This document shows positions 1 through 4,499 of a stretch of DNA of 5,900 nt, one piece after another. How positions within the stretch are numbered: position 1 is the stretch's first letter; the number at the start of each line of letters is the position of its first letter. The stretch lies in assembly GCA_949739085.1 (NCBI GenBank), contig CATIYU010000027.1, positions 1 through 5,900 on the forward strand, written 5' to 3'. Under the pieces are notes generated by a model, which was not told the origin of the DNA, did not search any database, and saw nothing but the letters and a program-made list of their open reading frames with translations. A program made the position numbers and the translations under genes. The stretch comes from an uncultured Eubacteriales bacterium. GTDB lineage: Bacteria; Bacillota_A; Clostridia; Oscillospirales; Oscillospiraceae.

Positions 1-96
1 TTCGCCTTGAACGCCAGCCTCCGTCTGGCGCGCTCGCTTTTGCTCTATTTTCAAATCTCTTTTCCTTTTCCTCTTTTCCTCATTTTTCAGTAAACC
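1..96. other. Unrelated sequence replacing the 3' end of vanY, with small hairpin
   Basis: No gene is seen here. Read on the minus strand this is what follows the vanY stop codon. It is strongly purine-rich (pyrimidine-rich on plus, about 36-90) and encodes nothing like a VanY C-terminus in any of the three minus-strand frames. Positions 12-30 form a hairpin with 6-bp perfect arms (CGCCAG / CTGGCG) and a 7-base loop, followed by GC-rich sequence up to the window edge. The abrupt change right after a normally conserved VanY segment suggests a junction with an inserted or rearranged element, perhaps an interspersed repeat. That identity is inference: neither terminal repeats nor a target-site duplication can be seen from one side. 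Confidence 0.4.
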
Positions 97-687
97 CTAT
101 TTATAGCTGTTTGCCTGTAACCAGAGGTAGACATCGTAGACGGCCCCGTTAAGATCCACCGCGAAGCCCAGCTGATGTTCGCTGTGACCCGGCAGGGCGA
201 CCCACTTCTCCGCCAGCTCTTTGGCCTCGCTCTCCGAGCAGCCCTGCCCAAGATATTTGGCAATCTTGTCATGATATAGGCTCTGCTGCTTTTCCTGCGT
301 CCGATAGCCTGACACGACAAGCGGAAGCTGGTCCAGGTTGTCCTCCTTGGCCGCCTCCAGCATCTGCATCAGAGGCTCGTAAATCCGCTTATCCACCTGT
401 TCGCCCCCCGCTACCTCCACTAGGTCTACCGCATAATCTTCCGGGATGGGGTTCCACTTGTTTACCAGCGTTAAATACCAGGCTTCGTCTGCATCCGCCG
501 CCTCTGTATGGGGCGGCTCCGTTGGGGCGGCCGGCGGCGGGGACGCCGCCGGAGCGGGCTGCGGCGTCCCCCATAAGGTCCCAACCAGCGCGACTGCCAG
601 AAGAGAAGTCAGAAGCGCCCACCCAATCCGCTGCCTGGTCCGCGCTCTGTGCCTGCCGCCTCTGTGCCGGACTGCTCGATTTTCCAT
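97..687 (-). CDS. vanY: C-terminally truncated VanY-type D,D-carboxypeptidase (peptidase M15)
   Basis: 196 residues, membrane-anchored. The family removes the terminal D-Ala from peptidoglycan precursors outside the membrane, lowering glycopeptide binding. After a basic N-terminus there is one membrane segment (about residues 22-40), then a Pro/Ala-rich linker (41-60). The M15 domain shows SGYRT (126-130) and the zinc motif PGHSEHQLGFAVDL (166-179), with likely ligands H171 and D178. The protein then ends at LQANSYK with a TAG stop. Family members normally continue for about 40-60 more residues to an E-x-W-H motif holding the catalytic Glu and third zinc ligand. That part is absent, and no other frame downstream supplies it, so this is a break rather than a single frameshift. 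The ATG start has AAAGGAG (695-701) 7 bases upstream. It lies downstream of vanR-vanS, as in vanD-type clusters. Probably inactive (inference). Confidence 0.85.
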   Translation of the reverse strand: MENRAVRHRGGRHRARTRQRIGWALLTSLLAVALVGTLWGTPQPAPAASPPPAAPTEPPHTEAADADEAWYLTLVNKWNPIPEDYAVDLVEVAGGEQVDKRIYEPLMQMLEAAKEDNLDQLPLVVSGYRTQEKQQSLYHDKIAKYLGQGCSESEAKELAEKWVALPGHSEHQLGFAVDLNGAVYDVYLWLQANSYK

Positions 688-712
688 GTTATAACTCCTT
701 TCCGGGCGTATA

Positions 713-770
713 AAAACCCATAGCGCTCTTGCCAGTGAGTATCTTACTGGAAAAGAGGGCTATGGGTTTT
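713..770 (-). terminator. Long hairpin between vanS and vanY (terminator or attenuator)
   Basis: The inverted repeat has outer arms of 12 bp (AAAACCCATAGC at 713-724, GCTATGGGTTTT at 759-770), then CTCTT/AAGAG, then CCAGT/ACTGG, with single interruptions and a loop of about 9 bases. That gives about 22 bp of pairing. On the minus strand the hairpin ends in a run of five T (plus A712-716), the form of an intrinsic terminator. A shorter T run lies on the plus side as well. It begins about 50 bases after the vanS stop and ends just before the vanY ribosome binding site. It could end the vanRS transcript or attenuate vanY expression. The hairpin is certain; its function is inferred. Confidence 0.7.
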
Positions 771-773
771 AAA

Positions 774-809
774 ATTCTATCGTTTAATTGTGAATAAAAT
801 CCTAATTTC
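774..809 (-). promoter_or_regulatory. Possible vanY promoter region (weak)
   Basis: Between the vanS stop and the large hairpin lies AT-rich sequence with a -10-like TAGAAT on the minus strand (774-779) and no recognisable -35. In van clusters VanR activates a promoter after vanS, and activator-dependent promoters often lack a -35 box. GAAATTAGG on the minus strand (801-809) may be part of an activator site. Both assignments are tentative. A transcript starting here would have to pass the hairpin at 713-770 to reach vanY. Confidence 0.22.
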
Positions 810-823
810 AGATAGACATTTCC

Positions 824-1948
824 CTAATCTGCGGGAAGCTCAACGGTGAATGTAACGGTATCATCCTCGCTGGACGCCTGGATGCTCCCGCCGTGTAAAA
901 GGACAATTTCTTTTGCGATGGCGAGCCCCAGACCGGCGCCGCCTGTATCGGACGCGCGAGCCCCATCCAGACGGTAGAACTTATCGAACAGCGCTGGCAG
1001 CTTCTCAGCGGGGATGGCGGCCCCTCTGTTCTGAAAGGAAATCCGGATCAGGCCGCCCGCCGTTCCAGCGGAAATTTTGATCTCTGTTCCCGGGGCGCTG
1101 TAGGCGGCCGCGTTCTTTAATAGGTTGCTGAATACCCGCGCCAGCTTATCCGCATCGGCGCGTACGGTCAGGTCCTCGCCAACATCCAGAACAACGGAAT
1201 TGCCGCGCCGTGAGAACACCGGCGCGGATTCGTCTGATAGCTGCGCGAGCATAAGGCTGAGGTCAACCGGCTTTTTTGACAGCTTGATCTGCTGGGAATT
1301 GTACCGTGTGATCTCAAAAAATTCGTTAATCATCTGCTCTAAACGGTATGCCTTTTCCAGGGAGATCCGCACGCTTTTGGCCCGCTGGTCCGCAGGCATC
1401 TCCGGCGCTTCCTCCAGCAGATTCAGATAGCCGATTACAGAGGTGAGGGGTGTGCGGATATCGTGGGCCAGGTACATCACCAGCTCGTCCTTCCGCTGCT
1501 CCGCCAGCGCGGCTTCTGCCTTGCGCCGCTCCAGCGTCTGCTTCACCGCGTTCAGTTTGCGCTCAAAGGGCAGCATCTCCGGCGACAGGCGGATTTGCGC
1601 CCCATCGTCCGCAAGCAAAATATCAATCCCCTGATTGATCTCGCTGAAATAGCGCGTCAGCCCCCGGAAAACACGCCACAGCAGCACAAAAAATACCAGT
1701 AAAATTGCCATACAGAAATAGAGGTTCTTATTGCCCCGGAAATGATCGCTGTAAAAGTAATACGCGTCTACCGCTTCCATTCTGAAGACGTTTTCCAGAA
1801 GCCACACAACCCAATTTCCCATACGCTGCTTCCAGAGCAGCAGGTACAGAGCCGCTACGGTCAGCACGGAGAGGACGGCACTGCCCCCAGTGCGCCGCAG
1901 GAGCTTGCGTTTAAACGCCGCGTATTCATCTTTTTCATCAGTTTTCAA
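824..1948 (-). CDS. vanS: VanS-type sensor histidine kinase
   Basis: 374 residues. It is a membrane kinase that senses glycopeptide stress and controls phosphorylation of VanR. There are two membrane segments (about 22-40 and 77-94) with a short extracellular loop between them, then a linker and dimerisation domain. The H-box is YLAHDIRTPLTSVIGYL with H162 as phosphoacceptor. The ATPase domain has the N-box FSNLLKNAAAYS (N279), a G1-like segment at QNRGAAIP (306-313), the F-box LFDKFYRLD (320-328) and the G2 box GGAGLGLAIAKEI (336-348). These stretches match my memory of VanS of the vanA/vanD group closely. Length is normal for the family. The start is TTG at 1948, giving an 11-base overlap with the end of vanR. 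VanS of the vanA cluster is also annotated with TTG. Translational coupling to vanR is likely. All catalytic boxes are intact. Confidence 0.92.
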   Translation of the reverse strand: MKTDEKDEYAAFKRKLLRRTGGSAVLSVLTVAALYLLLWKQRMGNWVVWLLENVFRMEAVDAYYFYSDHFRGNKNLYFCMAILLVFFVLLWRVFRGLTRYFSEINQGIDILLADDGAQIRLSPEMLPFERKLNAVKQTLERRKAEAALAEQRKDELVMYLAHDIRTPLTSVIGYLNLLEEAPEMPADQRAKSVRISLEKAYRLEQMINEFFEITRYNSQQIKLSKKPVDLSLMLAQLSDESAPVFSRRGNSVVLDVGEDLTVRADADKLARVFSNLLKNAAAYSAPGTEIKISAGTAGGLIRISFQNRGAAIPAEKLPALFDKFYRLDGARASDTGGAGLGLAIAKEIVLLHGGSIQASSEDDTVTFTVELPAD

Positions 1949-2639
1949 TTTTATAGCCTACCCCCCACACTGTTTTGATATATTTGTGCTTGTCCTGGGT
2001 GTCGTTCAGCTTCTCCCGCAGGTGGCGGATGTGGGCGGTTATGGTGTTGTTCGCCTTGCTATAATATTCGTCCTGCCAGATCTGGTGGAACAACTCTTCT
2101 GCGCTGACCACAATTCCTCTGTTTTCCAAGAGGATGCGCAGGATGGAAAATTCCGTGGGTGTCAGGGTGACCGGCGTCCCGCCCACCAAACATCTGTGCG
2201 CCTTTATATCCATTTCCAGGTCCGAGTGGACGATCACATCTGTCTTCCCGGTTGGGACGTGGGCCGGATTGTACCGCTTGTAGCGGCGCAGCTGTGATTT
2301 TACCCGGGCAGCCAGCTCAAGCGGGCGGAAGGGCTTGGTGATATAGTCGTCCGCGCCGAGGGTGAGGCCGTTGATTTTGTCCATCTCCCCATCCTTGGCT
2401 GTCAGCATGATGATGGGGTATGTGTGCTTTTCCCGGATTTTCTGGCACAGGGTAAATCCGTCTATATCCGGCAGCATGACGTCTAGAATGGCCAAGTCCA
2501 GTTCTGTTGTGCGGATGCATTCGAGGGCGGCCTTGGCGGAATAGAATTTAAACACGGTAAAGTTTTCGTTTTTAAGATATAATTCAATCAGGTCTGCAAT
2601 TTCGGGTTCATCATCGACGGCCAGTATTTTATCCGGCAT
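1938..2639 (-). CDS. vanR: VanR-type response regulator (OmpR/PhoB family)
   Basis: 233 residues. It is the DNA-binding partner of VanS; phosphorylated VanR activates its own promoter and that of the resistance genes. The receiver domain (about 3-116) has acidic pair D9-D10, phosphoacceptor D53 in LAILDVMLPD, switch residue T80 and K102 in the TKPF motif. The winged-helix domain (about 133-232) has the LTPTEFSILRILLENRG segment, the recognition region NNTITAHIRHLREKL and the terminal VWGVGYKIEN. Near-identity of long segments to VanR of vanA/vanD-type clusters (from memory) supports the symbol. ATG start with AAAGGAG at 2649-2655, 9 bases away. First gene of the R-S-Y cluster. Nothing in it looks damaged, so the regulatory pair may work even though vanY is truncated. 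It could be named more cautiously as VanR-like. Confidence 0.93.
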   Translation of the reverse strand: MPDKILAVDDEPEIADLIELYLKNENFTVFKFYSAKAALECIRTTELDLAILDVMLPDIDGFTLCQKIREKHTYPIIMLTAKDGEMDKINGLTLGADDYITKPFRPLELAARVKSQLRRYKRYNPAHVPTGKTDVIVHSDLEMDIKAHRCLVGGTPVTLTPTEFSILRILLENRGIVVSAEELFHQIWQDEYYSKANNTITAHIRHLREKLNDTQDKHKYIKTVWGVGYKIEN

Positions 2640-2671
2640 ATCGCACCGCTCCTTTCCATGTGGTTGCTCCC

Positions 2672-2764
2672 ATTGTAATCCGAAAAGATGTCTAAATTGT
2701 TGATTTCTAAATGAGAAATTATTAAGATTTTCCTTAGGAACATCCTCTGGGGATTGATCCTAAG
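2672..2764 (-). promoter_or_regulatory. vanR promoter region with two dyads (possible VanR sites)
   Basis: A -10-like TACAAT on the minus strand (2672-2677) lies about 17 bases before the vanR ribosome binding site. No -35 stands at the right distance, as expected for an activator-dependent promoter. Just upstream are an inverted repeat ATTTCT-5-AGAAAT (2703-2719) and a second dyad CTTAGGA (2733-2739)/TCCTAAG (2758-2764), which encloses ATCC/GGAT. The motifs ATTTCTAAAT (2703) and ATTTTCCTTAG (2727) are alike and 24 bases apart, near two helical turns. VanR of known clusters autoactivates from sites upstream of vanR. Assigning these dyads to VanR is inference. Confidence 0.4.
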
Positions 2765-2795
2765 CAATGTCAGGCAGTATTCAACATTTCGCTAA

Positions 2796-2904
2796 CGCAT
2801 TCCTCTCTCTATCGACAATTTTGAAGGGGTGTTGGAGCCGAAATTCGTTGGGTTCGCAAACTTCCGCGATGTATTCTCCAACAGCGTGTTCCGCCGGAAG
2901 ATGT
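2796..2904 (+). pseudogene. Possible remnant of a sugar ABC transporter permease
   Basis: No intact gene lies between vanR and the tRNA. One plus-strand frame reads FEGVLEPKFVGFANF followed by RDVFSNSVFRRKM. This resembles the conserved segment (x-FVGLxNFxxxFxDxVFW) ahead of the transmembrane core in MalF/UgpA-type sugar permeases. The frame has a stop at 2793-2795, no credible start, no ribosome binding site and no membrane segments after it. If real, it is a fragment of about 30 codons left by a rearrangement. The match is from memory and short, so chance similarity is quite possible. Confidence 0.2.
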
Positions 2905-2953
2905 CAAAACTAAATTACAAAAAACAAAATATGAGAAATCCGAAAAATTTACC

Positions 2954-2982
2954 TTGCATTTGGCGGCAAAGTCTGCTATAAT
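2954..2982 (+). promoter_or_regulatory. Sigma-70 type promoter of tRNA-Gly
   Basis: TTGCAT (2954-2959), a 17-base spacer and a perfect TATAAT (2977-2982) stand 17 bases before the tRNA 5' end. The spacing and hexamers are near consensus. The predicted start is near 2989, giving a leader of about 11 bases to be removed by RNase P. Confidence 0.85.
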
Positions 2983-2999
2983 AAATCCGTTCTCAAAAA

Positions 3000-3073
3000 G
3001 CAGGGTTAGTACATCGGTAGTACATCGGCTTCCCAAGCCGAGGAGGCGGGTTCGATTCCCGTACCCTGCTCCA
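3000..3073 (+). tRNA. tRNA-Gly (anticodon CCC)
   Basis: A complete 74-nt cloverleaf including encoded CCA. The acceptor stem is GCAGGGT (3000-3006) with ACCCTGC (3063-3069), discriminator T3070 and CCA 3071-3073. The D stem is GTAC/GTAC. The anticodon stem is TCGGC/GCCGA with loop TTCCCAA, so CCC (3032-3034) reads GGG glycine codons. The T stem is GCGGG/CCCGT with one G-T pair, and the T loop is TTCGATT. It has its own promoter and a terminator directly downstream, and sits beside a tyrosine integrase gene, the classic arrangement of a tRNA used as an integration site. The tRNA itself looks intact. Confidence 0.96.
3046..3073. other. Putative attachment site (att core in the tRNA-Gly 3' end)
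   Basis: Tyrosine integrases of phages and integrative elements often recombine in the T arm and acceptor end of a tRNA gene and rebuild it from element sequence. Here the integrase gene reads toward this tRNA and ends 87 bases from it, with repeated short sequences between. The T arm plus 3' acceptor strand is therefore the most likely core. The exact limits cannot be set, since the second copy at the other end of the element lies outside the window. The core could also reach into the downstream terminator. Confidence 0.5.
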
Positions 3074-3080
3074 TAAAGAA

Positions 3081-3113
3081 AGCCTGTAACCGCAGTAGTT
3101 ACAGGCTTTTTTT
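3081..3113 (+). terminator. Intrinsic terminator after tRNA-Gly (probably bidirectional)
   Basis: GCCTGTAAC (3082-3090) and GTTACAGGC (3098-3106) form a perfect 9-bp stem with a 7-base loop, followed by seven T (3107-3113). On the minus strand the stem is followed by TTTCTTTA, so it can also end the integrase transcript. If recombination happens in the tRNA end, this terminator may have been brought in by the element. Confidence 0.88.
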
Positions 3114-3124
3114 GCGTTTATTAC

Positions 3125-3168
3125 GGCGGCTTGACCCTTTAATTGACCCTTTACAGCTTTCAGCCGCC
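3125..3168. repeat. Tandem 12-base repeat inside an inverted repeat (candidate integrase arm sites)
   Basis: Two head-to-tail copies, TTGACCCTTTAA (3131-3142) and TTGACCCTTTAC (3143-3154), differ at one base and lie directly after the integrase stop codon. A 7-bp inverted repeat, GGCGGCT (3125-3131) and AGCCGCC (3162-3168), flanks them, the right arm overlapping the last integrase codons. Short direct repeats between the att core and int are typical of arm-type binding sites for the N-terminal domain of tyrosine integrases. The repeat is seen directly; the role is inferred. Confidence 0.6.
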
Positions 3169-4338
3169 AACTACGTTCTTTATGTACTGCTCCATCCGGG
3201 CTGCGCTGGCCTGCTTCATCTGGTCGGTGACGTGGCCATACACGTCCAGGGTAAAGGATGCAGTGGCGTGGCCCAGGTTGCCTTGCACCGTCTTGATGTC
3301 GTCCCCGGCGCGGATCGAGGCGACGGCGAAGCTGTGCCGGAGGTCATGGAATCGGGCGGAAGGGATGCCGATGGATGCAACCACGCGCTTGTAGTTTTGG
3401 TACACGGTATGATGGCAGAGGTGGCGGCCCGCTTTATCGGTGAACACAAGACCGCTGTCTTCCCACATAGGACCAGCCTTCAGCCGCCACTCCACCTGCC
3501 GCTTGCGCTGGGTCTGCAACAGGCCCATGACAAATGGTGCCGGAGCAACGACCCGCCCTTTACCGTTCTTTGTAGGAACCAGCGTGTAGACGCTGCCGCC
3601 GGTGGTGGTTTTCTGGAGCTGCTTGTTGACGGTTAGCGTCCCACGCTTGAAGTCCACACAATCCCAGGTGAGGCCCAGGACCTCCCCCTCTCGCATACCG
3701 GTGAACAGTGTGACCAGGAAAAGGGTTTCGTACCGGTGGCCCTTCACAGCCGCAATAAAACGAGCCGTGTCGGTTTCATCCAGCGGCTTCAGCTCTTTGT
3801 GCTCCACTCTGGGAAGCGTACAAGCATCGGCGGGATTGAATCGCAAATAACCAACGGTGACGGCCTGCTGGAGGGCCTTGTGGAGGATGCCGTGGACGTT
3901 CTTGACGCTTTTGGCAGACAGACCTGGCTTGTCCCCGCTGGGCTGGCTCATGGCGTTGTAGAAGCTTTGGATCGTGGGTGTGGTCAGTGTGTCGAGTTTG
4001 ACGGCCCCCAGAGCTGGGCGGATATGGTTCTTGATTTGGCACTGGTACGCCTCCACCGTCCGGGGGCGGACATGGTTCAGATACTCGGCGATCCAGACAT
4101 CCAGCCATTGTCCCACGGTCATTTTTGTTGGGGCGGTATAGGTCCCCTCATCTACGGCGGCGATAGCCTGGGATAGCTTCTGCCGGACCTCCTTCTGGGT
4201 GCTGCCGTAGACGCTGCGCTGAATCTGTTTCCCCGTGCCGGGGTCCCGGCCCACGGTGAAGCGGGCTTCCCACCGCCCGTCTGACCGCTGCCGGATGGTG
4301 CCGCTCCCCTGGGCGTTGCGTGTCGATTTTCTTGCCAT
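3160..4338 (-). CDS. int: Tyrosine site-specific integrase
   Basis: 392 residues. It catalyses site-specific integration and, with an excisionase, excision of the element. An N-terminal arm-binding domain (about 8-60, GSGTIRQRSDGRWEARFTVGRD) is followed by a SAM-like core-binding domain (about 72-165) and the catalytic domain (about 183-380). Catalytic residues visible: R216 (TGMREGEVLGL), K257 (PTKNGKGR), H331-x-x-R334 (HDLRH), H357 (LGHAT) and nucleophile Y367 (DVYGH). Length and domain order are those of phage and Tn916-like integrases. I place the start at the ATG ending at 4338 (MARKSTRN), because CCTCC on plus (4347-4351) gives a GGAGG ribosome binding site 8 bases away. A TTG at 4353 would overlap that site. 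The gene points toward tRNA-Gly, its likely target. It appears complete. Confidence 0.95.
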   Translation of the reverse strand: MARKSTRNAQGSGTIRQRSDGRWEARFTVGRDPGTGKQIQRSVYGSTQKEVRQKLSQAIAAVDEGTYTAPTKMTVGQWLDVWIAEYLNHVRPRTVEAYQCQIKNHIRPALGAVKLDTLTTPTIQSFYNAMSQPSGDKPGLSAKSVKNVHGILHKALQQAVTVGYLRFNPADACTLPRVEHKELKPLDETDTARFIAAVKGHRYETLFLVTLFTGMREGEVLGLTWDCVDFKRGTLTVNKQLQKTTTGGSVYTLVPTKNGKGRVVAPAPFVMGLLQTQRKRQVEWRLKAGPMWEDSGLVFTDKAGRHLCHHTVYQNYKRVVASIGIPSARFHDLRHSFAVASIRAGDDIKTVQGNLGHATASFTLDVYGHVTDQMKQASAARMEQYIKNVVGG

Positions 4339-4366
4339 TGATTTTTCCTCCAATCTTTGATATGAT
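4338..4366 (+). promoter_or_regulatory. Plus-strand promoter divergent from int (for the candidate small RNA)
   Basis: TTGATT (4338-4343), a 17-base spacer and TATGAT (4361-4366), with TG one base before the -10 (extended -10). The -35 box touches the integrase start codon. Transcription would start near 4373 and run away from int into the hairpin region, where no protein gene on plus follows before the terminator at 4409-4449. Confidence 0.55.
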
Positions 4367-4390
4367 AGGAGGGCAGTTAGGCCGTGCGAA
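4362..4390 (-). promoter_or_regulatory. int: Possible int promoter overlapping the divergent promoter
   Basis: On the minus strand TTCGCA (4385-4390), a 17-base spacer and TATCAT (4362-4367) form a weak promoter for int, with a predicted leader of roughly 17 bases. Its -10 box occupies almost the same bases as the plus-strand -10 (TATGATA reads TATCATA on the other strand), so both promoters could not be bound by polymerase at once. The -35 is poor (4 of 6), so int may instead be read from the repressor promoter. Confidence 0.35.
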
Positions 4391-4449
4391 AGTCTTACTG
4401 CCCTCTATAACCGCCCCTGGTATTGCGAGTACCGGGGGCGGTTCTTTTT
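4373..4449 (+). ncRNA. Candidate small structured RNA upstream of int
   Basis: The stretch starts at a good extended -10 promoter, ends in an intrinsic terminator, is about 77 nt long and has no credible reading frame. It folds into two hairpins. The first is GAGGGCAGT/ACTGCCCTC (4369-4377, 4397-4405) with a 19-base loop; depending on the exact start its outer 2-3 pairs may be missing. The second is the 13-14 bp terminator stem. It is antisense to the int leader if int is read from further upstream, and otherwise an independent small RNA. I do not recognise a known family with confidence. Structured RNAs next to integrase genes are known in other mobile elements. Inference from sequence only. 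Confidence 0.45.
4409..4449 (+). terminator. Intrinsic terminator, plus strand
   Basis: AACCGCCCC (4409-4417) pairs with GGGGCGGTT (4435-4443), then a T-G wobble and GGTA/TACC close a 7-base loop. The stem is followed by CTTTTT (4444-4449). The other strand has no T run after the stem, so it acts on plus-strand transcripts. No plus-strand protein gene ends here, which is the main reason to suspect the small RNA above. Confidence 0.8.
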
Positions 4450-4454
4450 CTCTG

Positions 4455-4478
4455 AAATTCCCAAGCGCTTGGGAATTT
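4455..4478. repeat. Perfect 24-base palindrome
   Basis: The half site AAATTCCCAAGC (4455-4466) is followed immediately by its exact reverse complement (4467-4478) with no spacer. No T run follows on either strand, so it is not an ordinary terminator. It lies 22 bases beyond the stop codon of the repressor gene, between it and the int control region. A binding site for a symmetrical dimer is the simplest reading; which protein binds is unknown. Confidence 0.7.
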
Positions 4479-4499
4479 GGGGCTGAGTGTGGGATATTG

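Noticed and set aside
97..99. The vanY TAG stop as a read-through or recoding site
   Set aside because: The sequence after it has no VanY-like C-terminus in the same or other frames, so read-through would not give a working enzyme.
446..713. Plus-strand open frames opposite vanY
   Set aside because: They are shadows of the high-GC vanY 5' half; low-complexity peptides with no ribosome binding site.
2809..3036. Minus-strand open frame between vanR and the tRNA
   Set aside because: It runs through the tRNA and its promoter and has no ribosome binding site or recognisable domain.
3112..3636. Plus-strand open frame of 174 codons opposite the integrase end
   Set aside because: The opposite strand carries an integrase with all catalytic residues; the plus frame has no family features and starts inside the terminator T run.
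3736..4176. Plus-strand open frame of 146 codons within int
   Set aside because: Antisense shadow of the integrase core-binding domain; no start signals.
4339..4353. TTG at 4353 as the integrase start
   Set aside because: It would lie within the GGAGG site that serves the ATG at 4338 and has no site of its own.
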